From assembly GCA_016840945.1 (NCBI GenBank), contig JAEORJ010000083.1, positions 1-61,062 of the forward strand: 61,062 bases of DNA, in the 5' to 3' direction. Positions 1-7,922 of the stretch are shown here, in pieces (the first letter of the stretch is position 1; each line of letters starts with the position of its first letter). This DNA comes from Candidatus Gerdarchaeota archaeon (lineage in GTDB: Archaea > Asgardarchaeota > Heimdallarchaeia > JABLTI01). A program made the translations under genes and the position numbers. The notes under the pieces were generated by a model. The model saw only the letters and a program-made list of their open reading frames with translations. It was not told the DNA's origin and made no database searches.

Positions 1-264
1 AGAAGCTAATCGCTTTTTGGAGCGACTGTCAGAGATAAGAACGATCGATAAGTCAACAACGGGAAAAATGCAAAGCAAAATGCTCCAAGTGATGTTACCA
101 AACAATTGGTAATCTTCTAGGGTTAATCTAAGAGCTAATTCAGTAGCTCCAAGAGGAGTGAAAAAGGCTAACAAAATGAAAAAGGCAAAAATCCAAGTGA
201 TGGTCATCTCTTTTTTGATGAGATTTTTATCAGGTTTAAAGGTCTGAGATTCAATATCTAACAT
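1..264 (-). CDS. membrane protein, 3' part outside window
   Basis: The reading frame opens with ATG at 264 and runs off the window edge, so only the first 88 residues are visible. After a hydrophilic start of about 20 residues there are two hydrophobic stretches, at roughly residues 22-42 and 58-78, which look like transmembrane helices. The piece ends in a basic segment (SRSKKR) that would face the cytoplasm. I do not recognise the family. It is on the same strand as the next gene downstream in coordinate (333-1022), 68 bp away. Confidence 0.55.
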   Translation of the reverse strand, partial: MLDIESQTFKPDKNLIKKEMTITWIFAFFILLAFFTPLGATELALRLTLEDYQLFGNITWSILLCIFPVVDLSIVLISDSRSKKRLAS

Positions 265-332
265 GAGATACATTGAGAGTGCAATCGGTTTTTAACCTTT
301 TTCTAGATAAATCTACATAAAAAATGGGTAAC

Positions 333-1022
333 CTAAAAATAACACCCACCGCGGTCACGACCATCATTATGAGTTATATTGAGGTAACTGATAAGGTCAA
401 CCATCAAAGAGTAGCCTTCAGTATCATAGAAGTGTTCTGGACGTGGATAATCATTATCCATGCAAGGAGCACAAACATCCCAATGAACGTGGGCATATTC
501 ACCGACCTTCAAAAAAGTGCCAACCAAATCCCCTTTCTCAACCCAATCGCCAACAGTGACATTAAGCCAGGAACCTTGGAGCTCCCAATCACTGGTACTA
601 TTGGTAAAAGGTTCAAAACAATAGGTAACAGAAACAGTCTCATTGAAGCGAATGCCAATATTGATGAAGTAAACATTGATGTCAGAAAGGTTTTCACCAA
701 CTAGCCAATCAATGCGCTCAACATAACCAGGAGCACAAGCAATAACGGGAGTTTGGTTTTTGAAAAAGAAATCACCAGCGTAATATTGTAAACCATCTTC
801 ACAAGGATGGTCAGGGTGATATTCACAATGGAAGAAAAGATCAAAGATATCTAATTTGTCTTCAAAAATAACGCCCATGTAATTGAGGTTAGAATCATCG
901 TAACGACCACCTGAGGAAAAAACATCATACTTATCAATGAGAACTTTAGAAATGGTTACAGCACCAAAAATGATCACTATTGTAGAAACGACACCAAGGA
1001 TAATTTTACCACGCTTTTTCAT
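333..1022 (-). CDS. secreted M23 (LytM-like) peptidase-fold protein
   Basis: The protein is 229 residues long with one N-terminal hydrophobic segment (about residues 8-27), so it is an anchored or secreted extracytoplasmic protein. The central part resembles the M23/LytM fold. A segment TPVIACAPGYVERI matches the family's strand with bound-sugar-like turns, and near the end VEKGDLVGTF is followed by AHVHWDV, which corresponds to the family's HxH zinc and catalytic motif. The usual first motif HxxxD appears here as YYAGD, so the first zinc histidine seems to be replaced by tyrosine. Several cysteines suggest disulfides. Archaea lack murein, so the substrate is open and the protein may be a binding module. 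The fold call is from motif similarity only. Confidence 0.55.
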   Translation of the reverse strand: MKKRGKIILGVVSTIVIIFGAVTISKVLIDKYDVFSSGGRYDDSNLNYMGVIFEDKLDIFDLFFHCEYHPDHPCEDGLQYYAGDFFFKNQTPVIACAPGYVERIDWLVGENLSDINVYFINIGIRFNETVSVTYCFEPFTNSTSDWELQGSWLNVTVGDWVEKGDLVGTFLKVGEYAHVHWDVCAPCMDNDYPRPEHFYDTEGYSLMVDLISYLNITHNDGRDRGGCYF

Positions 1023-1194
1023 AGAATAGTGTTTAACCTTATCGCTAAAAAAATTTTTCTTAGAACATTAAGCAAGTAACCACACAAAACGAAAGATTCA
1101 TAAAAGAAAAAAGAAGGAAAAAGGAACAACACAAAGGAAAAAACAAAGAAAAAACTGGGCTGGTAGATCAGACTGGAAGATCGCCTCCTTGGCA

Positions 1195-1225
1195 ATCAAG
1201 AAGAATGCGGTTCACTTGACCGTAG
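1195..1225 (+). other. tRNA intron 1, canonical position 37/38 (31 nt)
   Basis: It lies between A37 (1194) and position 38 (1226). TCAAG (1196-1200) pairs with CTTGA (1215-1219) as the inner helix. TGG (1190-1192) pairs with CCG (1220-1222), including one G-U, as most of the short central helix. The 3-base bulges CAA (1193-1195) and AGT (1224-1226) give cuts that leave an exact 7-base loop. The central helix has one U-U mismatch, so it is a relaxed bulge-helix-bulge. Confidence 0.75.
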
Positions 1226-1246
1226 TGGAGGAGGCCCTGAGTTCAA

Positions 1247-1278
1247 TGGGTCAAAGTTTTGTTCTTTTTCCCGAACAC
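1247..1278 (+). other. tRNA intron 2, T-loop position 58/59 (32 nt)
   Basis: The exon GTTC (1241-1244) pairs with intron GAAC (1273-1276) as a 4-bp central helix. GGG (1248-1250) pairs with CCC (1270-1272) as the inner helix. The 5' bulge is AAT (1245-1247). The 3' side has an ACA-starting bulge at 1277. Cutting after the second base of each bulge restores TTCAAAT. This is a near-ideal bulge-helix-bulge at a non-canonical position. Confidence 0.8.
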
Positions 1279-1308
1279 ATCTCAGCCAGTCCACCACTTT
1301 CTTTTCTC
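1255..1308 (+). repeat. 54-bp direct repeat, left copy (attL-like, in tRNA-Ala)
   Basis: It is identical to 2054-2107 over 54 bases. It begins inside the T-loop intron, covers the whole 3' exon and the encoded CCA, and ends 12 bases past it. Confidence 0.95.
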
Positions 1309-1320
1309 ATTTTTTGTTCT

Positions 1321-1686
1321 TCATTCAACTACTTTTTCTTCTTCTATTATTCGTATTGTTTGTTCTGTTGCAATGATGAAGTTCCCAGCTAATTTTTCAC
1401 TATGTTCCCGCAAAATTTGGTTTATTATTTTGATTTTTTCCTCTGTTCGTTCATCCCGCAATCGTAAAAGTAGCACTCCTTTATGTGGTTTTTTCTGTCT
1501 GGTGATCAACTCTCCGAAATCCTTATCGTTTGTGATAAGAATATAGTTTTCTTTGTTTGCTTTTGCGATAATCCTCTCATCCGTCATCCCCCTCGCTTCG
1601 TCATAGATTGAATACACTTCATGTCCTTTTGATTTCAACCACTTAGCAACTTTCGGACCTGTGCATTCATCTACCATGAATTTCAT
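1321..1686 (-). CDS. DUF5615 PIN-like ribonuclease toxin
   Basis: This is a 122-residue cytoplasmic protein of the DUF5615 (Mut7-C-like, PIN-fold) family. The start MKFMVDE carries the first acidic residue, TDERIIAKA is the family's middle helix, and LITNDKDFGELI is the hallmark acidic motif. Related proteins are toxins or nuclease-like partners of DUF433 proteins. I chose ATG at 1686 because the family begins MKFLVDE and because GAAGAGG sits about 9 bases upstream; a TTG at 1704 would add six residues. The start is one base after the DUF433 stop, so the pair is translationally coupled. It lies inside the tRNA-Ala repeat-bounded segment. Confidence 0.85.
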   Translation of the reverse strand: MKFMVDECTGPKVAKWLKSKGHEVYSIYDEARGMTDERIIAKANKENYILITNDKDFGELITRQKKPHKGVLLLRLRDERTEEKIKIINQILREHSEKLAGNFIIATEQTIRIIEEEKVVE

Positions 1687-1687
1687 T

Positions 1688-1936
1688 CTATAGTGCCTCT
1701 TCAAAAATCGGCATAAATGTTGTGTCTTCTAATGTTTCAGAGGCATACAATAAACAAGCTAGTATGTCTTCCTTTACTAGTCCGGGATATTCTTCTAAAA
1801 TTTCTGTTATTTCCATGCCATTTGCTAGAAGGCTCAAAATGAATTGCACTGTTAATCTTGTTCCTTTTATGACTGGTTTTCCTGTCATTATTTTTGGATT
1901 GACTATTATCCTTTCCAATAATTCTTTTTGTGCCAT
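1688..1936 (-). CDS. DUF433 antitoxin
   Basis: This is an 82-residue helix-turn-helix-type protein of the DUF433 family. The signature is visible as RIIVNPKIMTGKPVIKGTRLTV, which in relatives begins the small winged fold, followed by the helical part EITEILEEYPGLVKEDILACL. DUF433 proteins neutralise the DUF5615 toxin encoded next to them and usually repress the pair. ATG at 1936 has AAGGTGA about 6-8 bases upstream; a GTG at 1948 is the alternative. It is the first gene of the two-gene operon on the minus strand. Confidence 0.85.
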   Translation of the reverse strand: MAQKELLERIIVNPKIMTGKPVIKGTRLTVQFILSLLANGMEITEILEEYPGLVKEDILACLLYASETLEDTTFMPIFEEAL

Positions 1937-2053
1937 TTTTTTCTTCACCTTCGATAAAAATTTTATTTGGCTTAAATCCTCTTCTTTTTGCTTAATTTTG
2001 TTAATAATATATCTATTATATAAACTTATAATTTTTGATGTTCAAAAGGTTAT

Positions 2054-2107
2054 AGTTTTGTTCTTTTTCCCGAACACATCTCAGCCAGTCCACCACTTTC
2101 TTTTCTC
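2054..2107 (+). repeat. 54-bp direct repeat, right copy (attR-like, tRNA-Ala 3' fragment)
   Basis: It is a perfect copy of 1255-1308. It contains the tRNA-Ala 3' exon (2078-2092) and CCA (2093-2095), but no 5' part of the tRNA lies upstream. Just upstream, GTTCAA at 2044-2049 still echoes the T arm, so the original duplication may have been longer. It ends 4 bases before the stop of the decayed propeller gene. Confidence 0.95.
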
Positions 2108-2111
2108 GTTT

Positions 2112-2779
2112 TTATTCGATACTTATTTTCTTTCTTATCATCAGTATCACTATTGCTATTACCGTTCCCAAACCAATGGTTGGGATGTTTATAGCTAGAG
2201 TAATTGCTGTTGTTTTGGTAGTTTTCACTTGCTGATAGATCTCTAAACCATCCCAGCCATAAACGATGTAGATATAATCACCTTACATAACTACATCATA
2301 ACAGATACTATATGAGCTATCTTCAATAGCTACCAATTCTACTGGATTAGCTGGATTGTTAATATCACCAGCTCGTAATGCTACATCTTTTTGGGTAAGA
2401 AAAGCTAATGAATCATTTACAATAAGATTTACTCCTTTCCAATATCCATTACCATATATTGTTATCATTTACTGTGCACTTGTATTGGAATCATCTAAAA
2501 TAATTAAAAAATCATAATTTACCGCTAGATAAGCATACCATTCTGAACTTGGATATCTTGTATTGCTTCTGCCACCGTACCCCGTAAGAGCTGTTTTGGA
2601 TCCTGTGGATCATTGACATCAACCAAAGCAATTCCTCCTTCTTCACCCCTTGAAGTAAGGTATGCTACATTAGCTTCTACAAAAATTCCTGATAAATTGT
2701 GAATTAATATATATCTTGTTTTTTTATCATCTATTTTTTTTATTATTTCTTCTTTAATTTGCTGAGATTTAATTTCCAA
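2112..2779 (-). pseudogene. decayed LVIVD-repeat propeller gene (second copy)
   Basis: Reading the minus strand from 2779 to 2112 gives the C-terminal half of an LVIVD-repeat protein in pieces. The first piece (to about 2525) carries VDVNDPQDPKQL-type repeats. A -1/+1 slip near 2525-2535 then continues as AYLAVNYDFLIILDD. A TAA at 2469-2471 interrupts, and a second TAA at 2283-2285 interrupts just before GDYIYIVYGWDGLEIYQQ. The last piece ends in a hydrophobic helix and RKK with the true stop at 2112-2114. The intact neighbour (2743-3900) has the same order of repeats and C-terminal helix, so this is a downstream paralogue with its N-terminal part missing and at least three lesions. Confidence 0.8.
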
Positions 2780-3900
2780 AATTTCCTTTTAGTTCTTTTA
2801 TTGAATAGGCGAATTGAAGCGAATGATACTAAATAGAATATTACATTTATTAAATAATAATAATTCATAGTTACTGTAGTTATAGTTTGTTGAAGTATTT
2901 CTAATCCACCTCCTCTATCAGCAACAAATACTAAATCATCTATTACTTGTACATCCTTACTATTACCATCAATATCATGATAATTACCAATAAGGAAAGG
3001 ATTTAAGGGGTCCGTTATATCAATTACATTCAATCCTTCATTAAAATCAGCTAAATAGGCAATATTATTTTGAATAAAAATAGAATGAGTGTCATGACCA
3101 ATGCTAAAGGAGTTTATTTCTTGAATTATAAAGGGATTTGAAATGTTTAGAATATAGACATCTTCTCCTTGAAGGTTATCGTTTTGAGAATAAATGAAAT
3201 CACCATAAATTTTAGGATCCCAAAAATCAATGTTTGAGGGAGAGTAAGTGGTTAGTGTTGTTATCGCTAATGGATTTGATATATTTAGCAATCTGATACC
3301 TGTATAACTATTCTTATGGTCAGTTATACATGCAATCGTATCTTTAATACTTACATGTGTACAAGTAAATTGATAACTCCAATAGTTGTATATTTCTACG
3401 GGATTTTGAGGATCTGAAACATTGAGCACTTCTAAACCATCTGACCAATCAGCGACAAATAATAAATCACCTACAAGCTCAAGATCAGTAGACATTCCAC
3501 CATCATTATGATTGGCAATTTTTATTGGGGTTGTTGGATCTGAAATATTGAAAATTTCTACACCATCATTTCCATCAGCAACAAAAGCAATGGAATCCTT
3601 TGATAAAATATCATAAGGAAGCCCTCCATCATAATAAGATGTTAGTTTTTCCGGATTATAGGGATCTGATATATCGATAATGATCAATCCTTCAGGATTG
3701 TAATCTGTAGTATCTAAAACAAAAGCTAAGTTCCCATCAATATAAACAGTCATTGCTTCGCCATTAGTTTCAACATGACTGATTTCAATTAAATTTATTC
3801 TCTCTTCGACTTCCTTGCCTTGAACAATCAATGAATTAGAGCAGATTAGTAAATACATTAACATTATAACTAAAAGCTGTTTTTTCAAATAACTTCCCAA
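2743..3900 (-). CDS. secreted LVIVD-repeat beta-propeller, C-terminal membrane anchor
   Basis: The protein has 385 residues. It opens with a signal peptide (about residues 1-29). Then come about six repeats of roughly 45 residues, each with a core such as LLFVADWSDGLEVLNVSDPQNPVEI; these are LVIVD repeats, which form beta-propellers. After the last repeat a hydrophobic helix (about 347-365) and a basic tail anchor it in the membrane with the propeller outside. The molecular role of such proteins is unknown; protein binding at the cell surface is the usual guess. The decayed copy lies directly downstream and overlaps its 3' end, which suggests a tandem duplication. Confidence 0.8.
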   Translation of the reverse strand: MGSYLKKQLLVIMLMYLLICSNSLIVQGKEVEERINLIEISHVETNGEAMTVYIDGNLAFVLDTTDYNPEGLIIIDISDPYNPEKLTSYYDGGLPYDILSKDSIAFVADGNDGVEIFNISDPTTPIKIANHNDGGMSTDLELVGDLLFVADWSDGLEVLNVSDPQNPVEIYNYWSYQFTCTHVSIKDTIACITDHKNSYTGIRLLNISNPLAITTLTTYSPSNIDFWDPKIYGDFIYSQNDNLQGEDVYILNISNPFIIQEINSFSIGHDTHSIFIQNNIAYLADFNEGLNVIDITDPLNPFLIGNYHDIDGNSKDVQVIDDLVFVADRGGGLEILQQTITTVTMNYYYLINVIFYLVSFASIRLFNKRTKRKFWKLNLSKLKKK

Positions 3901-4067
3901 TCGATTTTTGCTATTAGAAACTTAAGTATTTATTTATCTGATTGAGTTTTATTTCTTAAATAATTATTTGATAGAAAAAATAGTTATTATTAATATTATA
4001 ACAAAAGAAAAATGGATAAAAAAGACATTGCCGATCTTTTTTATCCAATTGCCATTTTTACTTTAAA

Positions 4068-6473
4068 TTAATTCTGATAAAATTTGTTTGTTAATGTTGT
4101 ATCTCTAAGGATTCCTTTGAAAGTTATTTGTGGTAAATTAATTGTGGTAATCATATTACTTTGTATTATGTTAAATATTGGCGTTATTGGTGTCATTGAA
4201 TCAGCGCTTGCAGATATGTCGCCATCTCCTCCTCCACCACTGATTAGTGAATATACAATATATGGTTGCACTTGTAATACTGCCCCGCTAACTTCAGGTA
4301 AACAATATCTGAATTCTGCCCATCCTTTAGCTTGCAAATAAGTTCTTGCTGTTACCACATCTGAGAAGGTCAATTTAGCCTTAATAGGTAAAAATGGTAT
4401 ATCAAAAGCAACCGCTAATTGATTAGCAGTAGTTCTTTCAATTATAGTCTCTTCTAATTGAGTATAATCGTTGTCATTAGGATCGGTTGCATAATGTGTT
4501 ATAGGATTTGTAGTTGTATCGCTTGTATAAAGATAATTTATATATTCACCATAGAAAATCATATGGTTCATAATTTGTTCTTCAAAAGTAGTATAGAGCA
4601 TTTTGTCAAATTTTGTTTGCTGGTATTCTAGGTTGTAATAAAATTCCAGATATGTTCCCTCATGGTTTGGTATTAATATTTCCGTTCTATCAACTTCATA
4701 GTCGTTGCGAATAAAAATTGCTTTTGTATCGCCTGTATTATCAAACGAAACGAGATAATGATCTTCGTTTGTATTGTCCAAAAGTGTACCAATTGGAGTA
4801 TCAAATCCTATACCCTTCCCACCAAAATTTAGCTCAAAAGTTATAACTAAGCCCGATGTATGACCGTATTCATAGGTACTAAGAACTCCCTCTGCTTGTG
4901 GTGCAAACATTTTGCATAATGGATAAGCAATTATTATTGGATCGTTTAATACTGTTGCACCTGTTCTTACGTTTCCAAAATAAACATTATCGATGTATAA
5001 ATCGGAATGCTCATGTGCAACAGTTGAGAATCTTAGATAACTTAGATAATCAGCTTCACTTTCGATTACATCAAATTCTATTAGCTCTTTATCCACATAT
5101 ATAGTGAATGCAATATTGTTATTTTCATCATTTTGGAATATGATATCAATTGTATATATTTGTCCAAGATTAAAGTCAACGTTCAAAAGAACATAAAAAT
5201 CATTATCTTTGGCATAATAGATTCCTGCTGATGAAATCTGTATTGATAAAAGTTCAAATACATCTTCATTAAAAACAGTGATTGCTCCATAATTATCAGA
5301 CCATTCTGGTGCATCTGTATTAAATACTGCTTGAAATGATAATAGAATAGGATTTGTTGAATCAAAATTATGGCTATCAACACTTTCCATAGTTGCTGCA
5401 AGACCACTTTCGCTTGAAATTTTAACAAGTTGCGTTGGATCATCAAATGGTAATCCTTCATTATCTGAGTTAACGATTGATACTTCAGAAAAACCTTGTT
5501 GTTCTATAACACGCCAGTTTAATGGATTACTACCAATTGTATCAACCTCAAAATCATCTCTAAAACCAAACACTAAATTAAAATCAAGAGTTTGGGAACC
5601 ACTTGAGTACACTTGTTTTTCTTCTGTTATATAACCATCCTTCTTAACAGATACTGTAAAATCAGCGTAAATTGTTGTTGGAAAACTCATTGAATAGTAA
5701 CCATAATAATCAGATGTTGTACTGCTAACTTGAACACCATTATTATCATAAAGCTTTACTGTTGCTTGATAAACACCTGATCCGGTATCACTATCCTCAA
5801 TATGTCCTGAAACAGTAAAATCATGTGGTGCTTGTATTAACATAAAATCGTTAATTTGAGTGCCACTGGAATAAACGCTTTTTGTTTGTGGATAATAACC
5901 TGTTTTTGAAGCTTGAAGATTATAATATTTGTAATCAGTTGTTGCTATTGAAACATAGTACCACCCAAAATAATCTGCTGTGGTGGTCTTTGTTTCACTT
6001 CCATCAGGATCGTAAAGTACCACTGTGGCATAACTAATTGGGTCTGTTGTATAGTCATCTATAATACTTCCATAACATGTTACTGTATGCGTGGATATTG
6101 GTTGCAAATATAGGTCTTTTCGATAAGTACCTGGTGAATAGAATGTTGCTGTAGCAGCATTATAACCTGTCATGGTTATTCTTAAAGTGAATCTCATATA
6201 GAATGGTACAGTCAAGGAGATACTATAATAGCCACCTTTAGTTGTTGTAGTAGCATACATTCCTGATTCTACTTCACTCAATGTCACAGTTGCTCCTGAA
6301 AGCAACTCATTGGTATTTAGATCTCTAGCATATCCATAGCAGGTAATTTTATACCCGCTAGGAGGTGCATATGAGTCGACATTCATAGCTAAATAACTAG
6401 ATGAAATTATTAACGTTAAAAATACGATTGATAATAATCCCATCCTTTTCTTATTAGAAATTTTTTCTACCAT
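4068..6473 (-). CDS. large secreted protein with three carboxypeptidase-regulatory-like repeats
   Basis: The protein has 801 residues with a signal peptide (about 1-34). Three repeats of 85-90 residues follow, at about 42-125, 132-213 and 220-305. Each has the pattern V-x-C/S-G-x-I-x-D...A-T-V-x-L...G-Y-Y of carboxypeptidase-regulatory-like (transthyretin-type) beta-sandwich domains. Residues about 310-500 look like a concanavalin/LamG sandwich (RDDFEVDTIGSNPLNWRV start, ending DLYIDNVYFGNV). The last 300 residues are not recognised. No C-terminal helix is obvious, so it is probably secreted or held by other surface proteins. The role is probably adhesion or polysaccharide contact, by inference from the domains. 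Confidence 0.7.
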   Translation of the reverse strand: MVEKISNKKRMGLLSIVFLTLIISSSYLAMNVDSYAPPSGYKITCYGYARDLNTNELLSGATVTLSEVESGMYATTTTKGGYYSISLTVPFYMRFTLRITMTGYNAATATFYSPGTYRKDLYLQPISTHTVTCYGSIIDDYTTDPISYATVVLYDPDGSETKTTTADYFGWYYVSIATTDYKYYNLQASKTGYYPQTKSVYSSGTQINDFMLIQAPHDFTVSGHIEDSDTGSGVYQATVKLYDNNGVQVSSTTSDYYGYYSMSFPTTIYADFTVSVKKDGYITEEKQVYSSGSQTLDFNLVFGFRDDFEVDTIGSNPLNWRVIEQQGFSEVSIVNSDNEGLPFDDPTQLVKISSESGLAATMESVDSHNFDSTNPILLSFQAVFNTDAPEWSDNYGAITVFNEDVFELLSIQISSAGIYYAKDNDFYVLLNVDFNLGQIYTIDIIFQNDENNNIAFTIYVDKELIEFDVIESEADYLSYLRFSTVAHEHSDLYIDNVYFGNVRTGATVLNDPIIIAYPLCKMFAPQAEGVLSTYEYGHTSGLVITFELNFGGKGIGFDTPIGTLLDNTNEDHYLVSFDNTGDTKAIFIRNDYEVDRTEILIPNHEGTYLEFYYNLEYQQTKFDKMLYTTFEEQIMNHMIFYGEYINYLYTSDTTTNPITHYATDPNDNDYTQLEETIIERTTANQLAVAFDIPFLPIKAKLTFSDVVTARTYLQAKGWAEFRYCLPEVSGAVLQVQPYIVYSLISGGGGDGDISASADSMTPITPIFNIIQSNMITTINLPQITFKGILRDTTLTNKFYQN

Positions 6474-6682
6474 TTCCTTCTACCTCAAGAAAAATCTCGA
6501 GTGTTTTGTAGTAGAACATTTATCACATATAAATCTACTAACCTTTAATCTAAGAGTGAGTAGGAGGTTTCTGTAAACTCAAATATTGACTGGGTAAATT
6601 GTATTTATGTCGGATTTTTTTCAAGTTAAAAATATAATTTAGTAAATCAAAATTTGAAATGATCTTCATACAACATTAGAAA

Positions 6683-7750
6683 TTATTTTATATATTCAGT
6701 TCTTGTATTACTATCTAATTCATTCAATATCATTGTAGGATTAAACTCAAACACTAACTCTGTTTTGTATCTCTCAAATCCCATTCGATTATTTATTGAC
6801 AGCATTGGGGCATTTCTATCATTATTACCAGTTGAAATAAATTCTGCTTCTGGGAATTTCTCTTTAATATAAAATAACATCTCTGCTTTCAACCACTTTC
6901 CTAATCCTCTTTTTTGGTAACCCTCTAACACTCCTGTTAATTCCTGTTCAACTTCTTTTGGGTTGGCTTTGTGGTAATAGATTTCTGTTAATCCGCTAAT
7001 CACTCCATTTTGTTCTCTCGAGATAATCGTTACCCACTTGTATCCTTTCTCTTTCACATCCTCCTCATCAGCTCTTCTTCGTTTTGGGTCAATAACAACC
7101 TTAGCTATTAAGTCTTCTTGTGGTGCTCTATTGAATACTTCAGTATATAATTCACAATATTCCACCAAATCTTCCTCTGATACTACTTCAAAAGTTTCCA
7201 ATCTTACTTCAGACGCTCTTTTCTTCCCTTCCTCTCGCCAAGTATACACAAGCTCCCAATCAACTTTCTCGAGATACAACCGGTTTTCTGCTCGCTCAGC
7301 TTTTTGTTCACCCTTTCTTTTCTGACAATAGTCTATCCCTGATGGATTAGTCACATGTACTCGTAAAATGTTTTTATTGCATTCTTTTGCTTTTCTGCTA
7401 ATTAATTTGAAAATTTCTGAGCCTATCCCTTTCCTTCTATACTCCTTTTCAATAGCAAAATAAAAATATCCCTTATCTTTTACCTCTTCATAATTTGGTG
7501 TTAATTCATTTTCAAACCAAAATGTTCCTCGTCCAATAATCTGCTCTTTTTCTTCATTTACAAACACTATCCACCGATAGATATCATAATAGGGATTGGG
7601 ATTTCTCATGAATTCCTTTTCCAACTCTCTATCTGGTAGATCATCCTTTGGATTTTCTTCTTTGAACATCTTCTCTGTAGAAGCGAAATATTTTTGCCAT
7701 AACTCCTCAGATGCTTTTTTAGGTTCAAATATTTCAATTAGATAGCTCAT
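6683..7750 (-). CDS. tandem GNAT acetyltransferase
   Basis: This is a 355-residue cytoplasmic protein with two GNAT domains. In the first (residues about 3-165) the acetyl-CoA loop is EYRRKGIGSEIF. In the second (about 180-340) it is GYQKRGLGKWLKAEM, followed by ISTGNNDRNAPMLSINNRMGF, the part that holds CoA and ends the fold. Double-GNAT proteins of this layout resemble mycothiol-synthase-like and antibiotic acetyltransferases, but the substrate cannot be read from the sequence. It is monocistronic, with 209 bp to the gene below and a TATA-rich upstream region. Confidence 0.75.
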   Translation of the reverse strand: MSYLIEIFEPKKASEELWQKYFASTEKMFKEENPKDDLPDRELEKEFMRNPNPYYDIYRWIVFVNEEKEQIIGRGTFWFENELTPNYEEVKDKGYFYFAIEKEYRRKGIGSEIFKLISRKAKECNKNILRVHVTNPSGIDYCQKRKGEQKAERAENRLYLEKVDWELVYTWREEGKKRASEVRLETFEVVSEEDLVEYCELYTEVFNRAPQEDLIAKVVIDPKRRRADEEDVKEKGYKWVTIISREQNGVISGLTEIYYHKANPKEVEQELTGVLEGYQKRGLGKWLKAEMLFYIKEKFPEAEFISTGNNDRNAPMLSINNRMGFERYKTELVFEFNPTMILNELDSNTRTEYIK

Positions 7751-7922
7751 GTATTTTTTCTTATTCTCATCTTTTTAATATGCTTTCTATCTGTCTACAG
7801 TTTTCTTATAAGCTTACAAAATAAAGCTGTCTTAGATTCAAAACTTCTCTTCAAAAACTAATGATAAAATTAATCACGCATAGAGTTTATAATCAAATTT
7901 TCGTTAAGAAATTTGGTAAAAA

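Larger units (their letters stand above)
1157..1293 (+). tRNA. tRNA-Ala(GGC) with two introns; CCA encoded at 1294-1296
   Basis: Exons assemble into a full cloverleaf. Acceptor strands GGGCTGG (1157-1163) and CCAGTCC (1286-1292) pair perfectly with the G3-U70 wobble that marks alanine tRNAs. The D stem is GATC/GATC and the anticodon stem is CCTCC (1184-1188)/GGAGG (1227-1231). The anticodon is GGC at 1191-1193, and the T stem is CTGAG (1237-1241)/CTCAG (1281-1285). Two introns must be removed: 1195-1225 in the anticodon loop (after position 37) and 1247-1278 in the T loop (after position 58). Removing them gives a 7-base anticodon loop and the T loop TTCAAAT, identical to the other two tRNAs in this window. 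The CCA end is encoded. The 3' part of this gene is duplicated at 2054-2107. Confidence 0.9.
1255..2107. mobile_element. putative mini-island integrated at tRNA-Ala, carrying a toxin-antitoxin pair
   Basis: Two perfect 54-bp direct repeats (1255-1308 and 2054-2107) bound the segment. The left copy is the 3' end of the intact tRNA-Ala gene. The right copy is a detached duplicate that contains T-stem, acceptor strand and CCA of the same gene. This is the arrangement left by site-specific integration into a tRNA gene. The period is 799 bp and the only genes inside are the DUF433/DUF5615 pair. No integrase is present, so the element would be a relic or depend on an enzyme encoded elsewhere. Element identity is inference; the repeat and tRNA overlap are seen directly. 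Confidence 0.65.

Noticed and set aside
324..704. Plus-strand open frame opposite the M23-like gene
   Set aside because: It lies wholly antisense to a gene with signal peptide and motifs, and has no ribosome-binding site or recognisable domain.
1255..1308. The 54-bp repeat as a shared terminator or insertion-sequence end
   Set aside because: Both copies match the tRNA-Ala 3' exon base for base including CCA. There is no inverted partner and no transposase.
2069..2076. CRISPR-like repeat pair at 1.3 and 2.1 kb
   Set aside because: Only two copies 799 bp apart with genes between; no array or cas genes were found anywhere in the window.
4084..4341. Plus-strand open frame opposite the large secreted protein
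   Set aside because: Antisense shadow; its proline run is the complement of a glycine run in the real gene.
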